Below are positions 13,594 to 25,600 of a stretch of DNA of 64,000 nt, one piece after another (the first letter of the stretch is position 1; each line of letters opens with the position of its first letter). The stretch is taken from assembly GCA_964036155.1 (NCBI GenBank), contig OZ038423.1, forward strand, positions 74,415,249-74,479,248. Direction: 5' to 3'. Origin of the DNA: Diploscapter coronatus (Eukaryota; Nematoda; Chromadorea; Rhabditida; Rhabditidae). The notes below the pieces were generated by a model that saw only the letters and a program-made list of their open reading frames with translations, searched no databases and was not told where the DNA came from. A program made the position numbers and the translations under genes.

Positions 13594-15917
13594 TCCAGTT
13601 GCAACAACGCGATTCTCCAATCTAACAGTCGTAAAATCAGGACACTACTCGAATTGCAGCTATCAAGTCCACCAAAATCAATCCATACAGTATGTCGCCG
13701 AAAGTAGAATGCCTGAAAATTTGAAATTTCGAGAAAAAACGCGTATAAAAATAAATTTTAGGGCCACAAAATTTACAGTAAGAAAAGTTACAACATCACA
13801 TGATGTACGAAATTCATGATCAAGTGATTCCGTGAAAATAGATCACAAATTTTGGCCATCGTTCCATAGCGAAATTGATATCTTTGCATGGTAGGAGAGG
13901 AGCAATGATTGTTTATAAAAATTGTAGCCTATTAGAGCAAAGTGAGAGGGGCGAAAATTGGCAACATCCCACCCCCGTATTCTGGCTGAGAATAAACCCA
14001 GGAAATAGAATAGTAGAAACTAGGATAGAATATTTTTGGGAAAAATTAAAAGGATAGATTATGTTCGGCTGTTCGGAAATGAGTTTTCTAATTTTCGGAA
14101 ACGGAACGGAAATTGGTGGAAAATATCGCGAAAAATTGAAAATTTGCAGGACGAAATGAAAAACTTCAGAGCAAAATTTTAGAACCGGGGGAGTGGAAGA
14201 GTTTTTCCTGACTTGTAAAAGTCACCGAGTTTTTCATCGATTCAACCAGATTTCGACTCCAAAATCTATCAAATTTCCAAATCGGTTACCCGTGAACTCG
14301 GGGAGTTTCCAAAAAATGGATTTTCGCAAAAAGAAAACGAACACGGAAGAAAATTTGAGCACAATTTTGAATTAATAGTCAGGAAACTAAAAATCGAGAG
14401 AAATTTTAGAGAATAGAATTTTCCGAGTGAATTTGACGAATCGAATATCCATTTTGTAGTCACACTTCAATGAGCCGGGCAAAATGTTTAAAAATGATAG
14501 GGGGATAAAATATAAAATGCGAGAAAACCGGAATCTCGTGAGCGCAAAAACATGAGCAATACAAGGGTTTTGGGACAGCAGCCAAAAAGTCATATTTATA
14601 CATTTTTTATCTCCTCTCCATTGAAATTGCGTTCAAAAATGCATGGACGTTTTCTGACCTGGAATGCTGTTGAAATTTGCTCGGAGAACGAAAAAGTGCA
14701 AATGCCAAAATCTGGAAACAAAGCAACCTTTCTATGCTGAAAAAAGAGTAAGGGCTCGTTCATACTTTAGTTGCAATGCAACTTGCAATTTGCAACTCGC
14801 TTGAAATAGCATGAGAAATCAGGAGAGCACAAAAATGGTGCAATCGCGCTCTCTTCACTTCCCATGCTATTTCAAGCGAGTTGCAAATTGCAAGTTGCAT
14901 TGCAACTAAAGTATGAACGGGCCCTAAAACACGAGAAAGAGCAACTTGGCTTTTGCTCCAAATTGGCTCAATCTGAACAAGTTCAAAAGAGCATGAAAAA
15001 GTAGATGAAAGCGACACATTTCTAAAATGTTTCGGACCAAGATACAGACGCTTTTAAATATTTCTAGCCGGAGGAACGTGTAAAATTAACGGTTTTGAAT
15101 GTGTGCGCTCCAAAATGAGTTTGGCGGTTGAAAATTGATAATTGAGTGTGGCAGGACGAAGAGATGAAGGGGCTTCGTTCAGAATCAGAAAGGGGCGTCT
15201 TTTTCTCTCGTTTTCTCTCCAACCATTTCCCCTTTCCGACTATTTTGCATTTCTCTCGCGCTCTTTTTATGTCTCTCTCTGCGCCCCTTTTCTCATTGAT
15301 TTTGAGTCCGTCAAGGCAGGGACGCTTTTCTCTGGATTCTTTCGGTCTCCATCTCTCCCCCTTCACTCTCTCATCTTTTTCTGCTTCTTTTCATCCCCTG
15401 CCTTTTCCGCAATATTTCAGTTTTCCCTCTGAATGCCTCGGGCACGTGCATTTGAAAGCCGCATGGAAAAGGCAGAGGGCGATTTGCTCTGCTCTTCGAC
15501 AAAAACAGCCAGCCCCATTCAATTCGATATCCCGGGAGGGTAATTAGAGCATAAGTGGAGATAATTAGGGCAATTATCGCGGAAAATCACAGGAAGATGA
15601 AGTTGCAGGAGGGAAATGAGTCAGAAATCGGAAACGAGAAAAAATATAAGGAATCTCACGTTTGAAGAAAAAAAGTGGCTGAGGTTTGAAAAAATCGAAC
15701 TTGAACTGAACTGAACTTTCAGACAGTTCGAAGTTCAGCTCAGTTCGTACAACCCTGATTAAAAGGAATATTTATTTCAACTACAATTATCCCTCATCAT
15801 TTTTGGATGTCTTCGAGAGTTGTCTGTATCACGTGCATTCATATTAAATTATTATTTCACATTTTATTGAATAAAATTTCTATGTGAAATCTGAGGTTAT
15901 TATAATCAAGCTTTATT
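13594..15917. other. intergenic region upstream of neprilysin
   Basis: Holds the neprilysin 5' flank, a short inverted-repeat transposon at 14752-14924, a pyrimidine-rich block at about 15190-15440, and from about 15617 the conserved 3' flank of the first kelch gene. No other gene is supported. Open frames here are short and lack family features. Confidence 0.5.
14752..14924. mobile_element. Harbinger-like MITE with TAA target duplication
   Basis: A 173 bp element with near-perfect terminal inverted repeats of about 60 bp. The left end begins GGGCTCGTTCATACTTTAG, and the right end is its inverse with GGGCCC. TAA flanks both ends (14749-14751 and 14925-14927). A 3 bp TAA/TTA duplication and termini starting GGGC are typical of PIF/Harbinger-derived MITEs. 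It has no coding capacity. Confidence 0.75.
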
Positions 15918-17158
15918 TTATCTTAATTCTCCGACTTCACGCCATTTATTCGTTTGCGGATCGTATTCCTCAATTAAATTACAAAAATTTTCACGTCCTG
16001 ATTTTTGATATCTAAATTACCGAATATTTCATATAAAGATATGCAAAATCTCAGCTCACCCTCCGATTGCATACAATTTTCCATTCGCAGCAACAAGCGA
16101 ATGACGATATCTTTCGTAATTCATACTAGCGATTCGAGAAATTCGACTGTCAACTGGAGCTGAGGGGTCGAAACACAGACAGGATTTGAATACATCACCA
16201 TAACCACTAAATATATAATGATGCATTATTGATCATACAAAATTAACGACTTCCACCCTCCAGTTATGTAAATTCTTCCATTTGATGATACAACTCCGAA
16301 TAAACCCCGTCTTTTTGGAATCTCTCCAACTTCAATCCATTGCCGTTCATCGTCTGATAATCGATATATCACTTGATTAGTATACCCATCACTAACTGAA
16401 TATCCATAATTACAATAATGAGTATGCTATAATGTGACCGTATAAAATTCCATCGCAGACTATTGTTTGAGCACATTTAATTGAAAGAGGAAAAGCAGGT
16501 CCTGCTTGCCATTGTCCATCTATTAAAACCTGAGTAAATTATTTCATGGACTTTCATTCGTTCTTCTTACGTTAACTTGATTCGTGTCTCCACCCAAATA
16601 ATACAATTTGTCTCTGAAATAGGCGACAGATGCGCCATTACGGCATTCAGGGAGATCTGGGCCTGTAAAATTCTTTGAATTGATCATTCATGAATTTGTT
16701 GATAAGACCTCTTGAAGATTGTCGAGTATTCAAGTCATATACTTTAAATGATTTCTTTTCACTGTTAGTTCCAAAAATCTGAAGTTTACTAAATTAGCAA
16801 TTCCAAATAAAATAATCTACCTTATCTTTTGTGGTCGCAACTTCCCATGGCTCATAATAATTAGTAAATTTCGCAATCTGCTTAACAGAATTAGTATGCG
16901 AATCAAACAGACAAATTCTTCCTTCCCATCTTTTGACTTTGTCATAAAGCACTAAATTCTAGAATTCATTTTCGTTCATACAATAAATATTCTCCTACGA
17001 TAGAATAAAGTTCTCCTATCGAGCACGAGCGCTATCGGCAGATATCTCTTGATTATTCGCATCATTCGCTTATTAGTCCAGGCCAATTGTCCCAGGTCCT
17101 TGAATTCGGGATACTCGCAGATCAACAATATAAGTTCGACTGGTAGCTTGGCTAACAT
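15918..17158 (-). CDS. F-box/kelch protein, copy A
   Basis: Eight exons give 309 residues: 16999-17158, 16821-16951, 16709-16778, 16571-16662, 16439-16529, 16251-16395, 16060-16206, 15918-16011. Residues 1-40 form an F-box (LPVELILLICEYPEFKDLGQ...). The remainder is about six kelch blades with glycine pairs (LYYLGG, YITGGW, YAIGG) followed by EYDPQTNKW. An F-box with a kelch propeller is expected to be the substrate-receptor subunit of an SCF ubiquitin ligase: the F-box binds Skp1 and the propeller binds the substrate. A TTTAG acceptor 14 nt upstream of the ATG is shared with copies B and D. The frame is fully open. Exons 6 and 7 join best with donor AA|GTCG, although GG|GTGG six bases earlier also keeps the frame. 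The codon use is AT-rich, unlike the neighbours. The substrate is unknown. Confidence 0.8.
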
Positions 17159-17175
17159 CTTTATTAAGAGACCTA
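17159..17175 (-). promoter_or_regulatory. putative trans-splice or 5' UTR acceptor of kelch copy A
   Basis: The leader reads GATTGTTTAG followed by 14 nt and the ATG. The same TTTAG and spacing precede the start codons of copies B (19264 onward) and D (41004 onward), so it is probably a functional splice acceptor for a spliced leader or a 5' UTR intron. Confidence 0.5.
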
Positions 17176-17998
17176 AACAATCAGCATAGTATTATTTCGA
17201 AATGGAAATAGTAAAAGAGTATTGATTGCAACCATGGCCTGTCAGAGGTGCATAGGAATGAATTTACTCGAACTTTTCTCGTTACTACTCTCTCGCCTCC
17301 CCCAGCGCGCGTTGCTAAGTAAGAACAAAAAGAGCGAGAAGGAGAAAAGAGACATAATGGTTTTTCAATGAAAATATTTTTTTAAAAATTAATAACTTCC
17401 TTATTTCTGAACCAAATTGAATAATTCTTTTTTTATTCGATAGCATTTGGTCTCTAGATTATCAAATATCAAGAGATAATTTTTTTAATACCAACTTCTG
17501 CAGAAATGCGCATTTTTCGCGTCTTGATTGCGGACTTTTTGATCCGTAGTCTTTACGCGTAAATGACGTTGGAAACATCTGTCCTTCTGATATGTTGTGC
17601 AGAATGACATTACGAACAGCTTTTGTTCTAGAACTTATTTTAGAATGTGCACACACAGGGAGATATGAATTTTGAAAGTTAAATTACGCGAAAATGAGTC
17701 AGAAATCGGAAACGAGAAAAAATACAAGGAAACTCACGTTTGAAGAAAAAAGTGGCTGAAGTTTGAAAAAATCGAACTTGAACTTGAACTGAACTGAACT
17801 TCCAGACAGTTCGAAGTTCAGTTCAGTTCGTACAACCCTGATTAAAAGGAATATTTATTTCAGCTACAATTATCCCTCATCACTTTTGGGTTTCTTCGAG
17901 AGGTGTCTGTATCATGTGCATTGAAATTCAGTTATTATTTCACATTTTATTGAATAAAATTTCTACATAAAATGAGATTATTATAATCAAGCTTTATT
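17176..17998. other. spacer between kelch copies A and B
   Basis: Contains the upstream flank of copy A and, from about 17693, the duplicated 3' flank of copy B with AATAAA signals. No separate gene is supported. Confidence 0.5.
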
Positions 17999-19263
17999 TT
18001 ATGGTAATTCTCCGACTTCACGCCATTTATTCGTTCGTGGATCGTATTCCTCAATTAAATTACAAAAATTTTCACGTCCTGATTCTTGATATCTAAATTA
18101 CCGAATATTTCATATAAAGATATGCAAAATCTCAGCTGACCCTCCGATTACATACAATTTTCCATTCGCAGCAACAAGCGAATGATCATATCTTTCATAA
18201 TTCATACTAGCGATTCGAGAAATTCGACTGTCAACTGGAGCTGAGGGATCGAAACACAGACAGGATTTGAATACATCACCATAACCACTAAATATATAAT
18301 GATAGATTATCTATCATATAAAATTAACGACTTCCACCCTCCAGTTATGTAAATTCTTCCATTTGATGATACAACTCCAAAATAACCTCGTCCTTCTGGA
18401 ATCTCTCCAATTTCAATCCATTTCCGTTCATCGTCTGATAGTCGATATATCTTATACATCTTATTAGTATTCCATCCATCAATAACTGAATATCGATAAT
18501 TACAATAATGAGTATGCTATAATGTGACCGTATAAAATTCCATCGCGTATTATTGTTCGAACACAACCAATTGGATGAGGAAAAGCAGGTCCTGTTTGCC
18601 ATTTTCCATCTATTAAAACCTGAGTAAATTATTTCATGGACTTTCATTCGATCTTCCTACATCAACGCGATTCGTGTCTTTCCTTGTTTTAACACCACTT
18701 CCGCCCAAATAATAAAATTTGTTTTTAAAATAAGCGGCAGATGCACCACTACGCCATTCAGGAGGATTTAGGCCTGCAAAATTCTTTGAATCGATCATTC
18801 GTGGATTTGTTGATAAGACCTCTTGAAATTCGTCGAGTATTTAAGTCATATATTTCAAATGATTTCTTTCCGCTGTTAATTCCAAAAATCTAAAATTTAC
18901 TATATTAGCAATGCCAAATAAAATTATCTACCTTATCTTTTGTGGTTACAGCTTCCCATGGTAGTAAATATTTAGTTAATTTAACTATGTAGTCAACAGA
19001 AACATTATACGAATCAAACAGACAAATTATTCCTTCCCAAATTTTGCCGTTTTTATAGGATACTAAATACTAAAATTAATTTTCGCTCATACAAGAAATA
19101 TTTTCCTACGATAGAATAAAAATTTCCTCTCGAGCGCTATCGGCAGATGCCTCTTGATTATTTGCATCATTCGTTTGTTAGTCCAGGCCAATTGTCCCAG
19201 GTCTTTGAATTCGGGATATTCGCAGATTAACAATATAACTTCGACTGGTAACTTGGCTAACAT
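17999..19263 (-). CDS. F-box/kelch protein, copy B
   Basis: Same eight-exon plan as copy A, about 317 residues from ATG 19263 to stop 18001, fully open. The F-box is nearly identical (LPVEVILLICEYPEFKDLGQ). Kelch blades contain YYLGGSG, YITGGW and YVIGG, ending EYDPRTNKWREVGELP. Exon 4 has seven extra residues (SGVKTRKD region) and exon 6 about three extra relative to copy A. It is a tandem duplicate of A. Its 5' flank (about 220 bp) matches copy D better than copy A. It is inferred to be an SCF substrate receptor; its substrate is unknown. Confidence 0.8.
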
Positions 19264-19340
19264 CTTTGTTAAGAGACCTAAACAATCACCATAGTATTAT
19301 TTCGAAATGGAAATAGTAAAAGAGTATTGATTGAATGAGA

Positions 19341-20481
19341 AAGTCTGGAATTAATGAGTTTGAAATTGAAGAAAGGAGAATGAAACTACTAAGTTGATGC
19401 CTCGCAATTTTTATCAGACTAAATCGATTCTTAAGCACGGTTTTATCAATTAAACGAATGTCAGTAAGGACCAAAGTCGGTACAAACAGGGGTCCGCAAC
19501 TAGGACTGATTTTCATATATTTTGTTCAGTTTTTCACTGATTCTTACATGGTGATAACCATTTTTGAGGAACGATTATTGCAGTTCGTAAGTTTTGCAGA
19601 CCCGACTTTGGGAAAAAATTAAAGCTCTGAACTTCATTAAAGCTTATCAATAAGATCTGATACGGAAGATGAAGAAGTAAAGCCCACAGAAGTTGTTGCT
19701 TCGGAATATCATGAATTTGACATTCCGAACTTCACGGACTTATGTCATGATGATCAGGCTTGAAAGACCACTAAGCAGACACGACAAAAGTAGATGAAAT
19801 GACGATGTCGATCATTTTACCGGGTACTTAAGAATGCGCAGGCCTAGGAAGGACTTAAGTCAAGATTGCTTTATGATCAACCTGTCATAATACTTCTTTC
19901 ACAATGTTGTATCTTTATCCAGAAATTTCATTTTTTCAATTCATTAATGCAGTCGATATACAGCTCCAGCAAGCTGATTGCGAGTTCCCTTTCATACTTT
20001 CCTTCCGAAAATTTCATTTCCATTTCTTCTTTCCACCCACTTGCATTCATTTCTGTGCGCGCTTTGCAATTTTCTGCCCTTTCGCGCTTTTCGAATTTTC
20101 GCAAGTGGCCTTTCGGATTTTCGTCAATTTTCGTTAATTACCTCGTTAATTATCCTCAAAACCGCCCTAGGATGTTCTAGAAAATGCCTGAAAGTCTGCA
20201 GTACCTGTTTGGGAAATGGTATCTGAAAGTCTGAAATTTAGGCTCTTTCTTTTATTTGAAATATTTTGAGTTTCCTCATTGTTAATCTATCAATTATCGT
20301 TAATTATTCTGTCAATTGCCCTTGATAATTGCTGACAGGTCCTTTACGAACAATGAAATCAACTTGAACGCTCTTCTTCACCAAAATTTCGAAATTTTTC
20401 GAATTTCCTCCTTTTGCTGATTTCAGTTTTATTTCTAAATTTTCTTCGCCCAGTTAACGTTAGCTACCCTGCTATAATTAA
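19341..20481. other. intergenic region, no gene seen
   Basis: AT-rich sequence between kelch copy B and the palindromic element. A 19 bp match to the short neprilysin-intron repeat lies near 19842. Open frames are pyrimidine-rich and overlapping, with no family features. Confidence 0.45.
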
Positions 20482-22444
20482 GAGAGTGTATTTGTAAGAC
20501 TCGAACAGTTTTATGCATTTCAGAAAAAGTTTGAAAAATCATGATTTGATCATAGAGGTAGATACCCCTATGGGCGCTAATCACAAAATCGAGGAGATTA
20601 GGTCCCGCCTTCAAAAGTGGGCGGAGTTATGCTAATTTGAAAATTGCGATTTTGACGCTAAAGTGGCCATCAGATGGTACAAAGAAAACTTTTTTGCTAT
20701 AAAAGATTTTCGAAAAATTTAAAAAGGGGGTTAAACTAGATAATGGGCCACGTCTATTAATATAAAGTTTTAGTGGTATCAACCACTTGCTAGTACGGTA
20801 GGTTGTCCTGATGTCAAAATAGGGGGTAAAAATATCCCTAAAATTAGCAGAAAATCGCACCCCCTGAACAAAAAATATATTACAACATTGAAATAAACGC
20901 TGTAGAATGATAGAGGAGTTCAAGCTCCACTAATATCAGCAATAAAAAGTGGGAAAACATGCGACCCTTTTTGAGAAAAAAGCGCCCAAAGAGGGTGTGG
21001 TCAGGGGGTCGAAGTTCAAAAATGTGAGCTAAACCCCACAATATGTATACCAATTGATAGAACTCATCAAACTGAGCAGCTTTTGTGAAGACACTTTTGG
21101 TCTAGCTATTATGGTATGAGAGTGGTACCTCAAAAACCAAAAATTGAGATAAATTTTCAGAAAATAGTAGGAGAATATTTTCATAGGAAGTCTACCAAAA
21201 TTTAGGTTCAAATTGAAGCTAGAGACATCTTTTATTTATTCCCATTCAATTTGGAGTGGAACGATACCAAACATGGTATGGTACTAAATGGTAGCGACCC
21301 ATATGGTCAAGTTACCATTTGATAACCAATATCCATCATGTTATATACCAAACGAAAGCCCTTATCGAGCTGAGTAATATGCTGAAAACCACTTGAAAAG
21401 CAGATTAGTCTATCGCCTTTTATGGTCATTTGAAGTTACCCCATTTTTGATCTTTTTCGGCAGATGATTATATCCAATTACAATGATGGTATAATGAAAC
21501 CACTTGCTGAAAGTGATATAAGTGAACTCGAATATTACTCTCCATTCAATTTCGAGTCGATTGATACCCATTTTAGTATAGTACCACTCGAGTACCATAT
21601 GGGTGGTATATCATGGACCCATATGGTACCATAGTAAGTGGTAGCACAGTACTCTAGGAAGCAAAAATGAAGTATTGCCTTCCAACTGCTATATTCCGAA
21701 AAGATTTTCCGAATTCATTTGATTTTCGAAAAGTTATGAATTTTTGAATATTTTTGTCATTTTCGTGGGTCTGATCCATTCAAATCTCCATACCACACAT
21801 ATCATAATAGATAACCATGAGGTGTCTTCACAAAAGTTGCTCAGCTTTTCATTGCGCGTTAAATGGTATATGAGTTGTGGGGGTTTGTATGAAATTTCGA
21901 AATTCGGCCCCCTGACCACACCCTCTTTGGACGTTTTTTTCTCAAAAAGGGTCGCATGTTTTCCCACTTTTTATTGCTGATATTAGTGGAGCTTGAACTC
22001 CTCTATCATTCTACAGCGTTTATTTCAATGTTGTAATATATTTTTTGTTCAGGGGGTGCGATTTTCTGCTAATTTTAGGGATATTTTTACCCCCTATTTT
22101 GACATCAGGACAACCTACCGTACTAGCAAGTGGTTGATACCACTAAAACTTTATATTAATAGACGTGGCCCATTATCTAGTTTAACCCCCTTTTTAAATT
22201 TTTCGAAAATCTTTTATAGCAAAAAAGTTTTCTTTGTACCATCTGATGGCCACTTTAGCGTCAAAATCGCAATTTTCAAATTAGCATAACTCCGCCCACT
22301 TTTGAAGGCGGGACCTAATCTCCTCGATTTTGTGATTAGCGCCCATAGGGGTATCCACCTCTATGGTCAAATCATGATTTTTCAGACTTTTTCTGAAATG
22401 CGGATTTTTCTTAAGGACTGTTCGGGTCTTACAAATACACTCTC
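20482..22444. mobile_element. palindromic TTAA-flanked non-autonomous transposon
   Basis: About 1.96 kb with long inverted arms. The left end GAGAGTGTATTTGTAAGAC (20482) is matched by its inverse ending at 22444, and TTAA sits outside both (20478-20481 and 22445-22448). The arms are identical over at least 297 bp (20627-20923 against 21993-22289) and remain recognisable to about 21120 and 21780. The centre is rich in ATGGTA/GGTAC motifs. A TTAA target is typical of piggyBac-class transposition, and palindromic TTAA elements without transposase are known in Caenorhabditis. The mirrored 98-residue frames in the arms show no protein family. Confidence 0.8.
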
Positions 22445-22600
22445 TTAACTTTCATATTATCTGGAGAGGAATCTAATTCAGATATTCATGACTGGAGTCG
22501 TCTTTTTTTTCTTACAAAATCCAAATTTTCTCCCCAACCCGTCTTGCTTTTTTCTCGTCTAACTTGTTATCAGCCCAATAATTTTCTTCTCATTGCTGGT

Positions 22601-22607
22601 TTTGCAG
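22601..22607 (+). promoter_or_regulatory. splice acceptor abutting the gp210 start codon
   Basis: TTTTGCAG lies directly against the ATG of the gp210 gene. In nematodes this layout is usually a spliced-leader trans-splice site. Confidence 0.55.
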
Positions 22608-25600
22608 ATGGCGAACAGCCTGCTCGTGGTGTGTACTTGTTTGGTGGTGTGGGTGTGGCTCTGCCCGTCTGCATCCAGCTACCTGGTCAACGAGCCCCGT
22701 GTTCTGCTGCCCCAGCACCCGGACATCCCCGTCAATTTCACGCTCAAAATCACCGAACCTTCCGGGGGGTGCTTCACTTGGTTAGTAGGGAAAAGGCGGA
22801 AATCGAAACAAATTATACGAGAACTATCTGGAGTATTCTGATAGTTTGGAAATCGATCATGTCGAAAACCTGGCGAGTTTTGAGAAGACGATAGTGTTGG
22901 TTAGGAAAAAACCCTGCTCAGGTTTTGGAAATTGTCGGTCTTCACATTTTCCAACAAAAATCTCAATTCGTTCTCGAACTTGACCATGAAACCAAATAAG
23001 GCTTCCTGATTTTTAGAGTAAAATTATTTGCAGAATTATTATTGAAACAAACCTGAATAAAAGTTTCAATTTTAGGCGCTCGAATCGGCCCGACATCGCT
23101 ACAATTCATCCGGTCGGCTCGGACACATGTTCTGACACGGCCATCGTTCGCTCCGTCCCCAAGGCTCTCTCCTCGTCTCATCCCTCCACCATCATCTTCA
23201 TCGATGAAAAATGTAAGATTCGAAAGGATACTTTCGGTTATGGAACAATTTGAGAAAGAAAGTGTTGAGTCTATTTTTACTATAATCGCTTATCCAAATT
23301 CACGAAAACATTTTGAGTTTGCAGCGAGCGGAGTGCATTTGAGCTGCACTGTCCAAGTCGCGGAAATCCACCGAATCCAGATCGAGACGGTGGCCAAAAT
23401 GCTCTACATCGATGCGGATCCCAGCAGAATGATGTTGAAGGCCTACGATGCTGAAGGTGAAAATTCGAAGTTAAAGAAATGAAAGATGAAACAAGTTTTG
23501 AAGTAACGAGTCGACTTTTATTTCTGTTTTCCTTTTAAAAAAATTAGTAAATTTCTGAAAGGAACACGTTTTTCGATTAAAGGTGACGTATTCTCTTCAC
23601 TGGGTGAACTACCCGTGGAATGGGAGCTGGGGAACACGATCGGCTCGCGGCCGCTGCGTATCGTCTCCTTCGACAAGTCCTCCTACGAAGCACCCAAGGA
23701 GATCATCCTTTTGGAGGAAAGGAAGAAGAAAGGTCGGATATTTTAGTTGTTTCAGCAAGCTGGTAGTTCAGCTAAAAGTAGTGTTTCTAAGTAGAATCAA
23801 ACTTCATAGCAAATTTTACGTTTTCACTTTTTTGAAAATTTGTAAGTTATTTTGTAATTTGTAGGCCACACGATTCTGCTGGAAGGCGTTTCTACCGGCT
23901 CTGCCACACTGACAGCCCGATTTTCGGACCACCACTTCAATGCCATCGCCCCAACCAGTCTGGATCTGATGGTCGTGGCCTCGCTCGTCCTCCAGCCCTC
24001 TGTCGTCTATGTGCCCGTTCAGGCTAACGTCAAATTCAGCGTCTTCATCATCAAGCAGAACCTCATTGAAGGTGGGATTTCAGATTGCTGATTCATTTTT
24101 TAAATCAAAATTTGAGCGCATTTCCTAATTTATTCTCCCCATTATCAAAACTCGAATGACAACTCCGAACCTTTCTAAACTTTCATGTCTTCAAACAATG
24201 ATTTTCAAAATTGTTTGAAGAGAAAATATCGGCTGCTTAAGATTCCCTTCCAAAGATGGAGAAAATGGGCGAAAAGTAGCGATTGGGAGGAAATTTTACT
24301 TTTAGGAGAAAATTTACGCAACCAAGAATATTTTCAGCAGTGAAAATGCCGTCCCCCGACTACTACCTGCAAGTGGCTGACGCGAGCATCGCGACTCTCA
24401 ACTCCAAGGAGTCCACCGTCCGAGCACTCCAGTACGGCACCACTCAGGTCGAACTCTTCAATAAGAGTAAGTTTGTTTCTTATTTCTAAAACTTTCATCA
24501 AATGCTCAAGAATTAGATAGATGGGATATTTTAGTTGGGTGTGACTTTTTGTATAAAAATAAAAATATATATATTATTCTTCCAGACATCAAAGAGCAGT
24601 CGAAGCTGGGGAGCATTCGACTTCCATCCACGCCATTTTTCGTGGTCGATCCGGACAGAATCGAGTGGCGCGTCGACGACTCGTCCAACTTCCTCCTGCA
24701 GAAGGACACCGAATACCTGCTCGCTCTGAATCTGCTCACGGAGGATGGAAACTCCATGCTCATCACTGATGTGAGTTGACAGGTTTTCATGAAAGCGCGA
24801 AACAATTAGTCGAAAGTTAAAATGCGATCGGGTAATTTTTTTCAAAACTTTGAGCGTACCTCACTTTCTTCTAGAAAGTCGGCATCTTTGGTGGAAGTCA
24901 CTCTGTCATTGCGCACTATCCATCAAATTTGAACTACCATTTAGCCGAGATTTTTGAAGACAACAATTCTTAGAAGCTTTTCATATGGCCTAACACTATT
25001 TTAGTGGACTAGATATAGTGTCGTTTTTGAAATTTTTCCTCGATGATAGCGATCATTTAATTTTCAGAACATGTTGTTCGAATCACATCTGGATGCGGAG
25101 TTCTTCAAGGTCGTCCACAAGTCGGTCAACCAGAGCTACTTCAAAGTCGTTCCCCTGAAGAAGGGCAAGACCACCGTTAGGAGCAAATACGTTGCAATTG
25201 TTGACGAGGTGGGTTTTAGATTTTTGGAATATTTTTTCTTGCACAAATCAAATTCCAGCACGGCGTTGAGCAGAAGCAGAGTGGTCGCGTGAAGGGAGAG
25301 CAGGAGCTGCAAATCGTCGACCCCGTCAAAGTCGTGCCCAGCAAAGTCTACCTCCCCTATCTGCCCAAACAACGCGTCAATTTCGAGCTCAAGGTGAAAC
25401 ATCTATTTTTAGAGTTCTCGACGAATCACCAATTATATATTGTCGTTGAATTGCAAGTTATTGAGAGCAATCCAAACATATCAAAACATTTTTCTTTTAA
25501 GTATAATTTGTGTATATTCAAACAAATGTCAAATATCATTCGAGAAAATGGCTATGATTTCAAAGATAACAATATGTGATAGAAAGTGGATTTGTAGGCG

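Larger units (their letters stand above)
15617..19340. repeat. tandem segmental duplication carrying two kelch genes
   Basis: The segment from about 15617 to 17230 is repeated at about 17693 to 19340 in the same orientation. Homology covers the 3' flank (starting ATGAGTCAGAAATCGG), all exons and introns, and the short 5' leader. Each 3' flank contains a palindromic GAACTGAAC...GTTCAGTTC hairpin (near 15700-15750 and 17775-17830). Confidence 0.85.

Noticed and set aside
15142..15547. Overlapping 96-133 residue frames in a pyrimidine-rich block
   Set aside because: Low-complexity Phe/Leu/Ser composition in two frames at once, with no splice context or domain.
20627..22289. Two identical 98-residue frames, one per strand
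   Set aside because: They are mirror copies in the arms of the palindromic element and have no recognisable family or codon bias, so they are not called genes.
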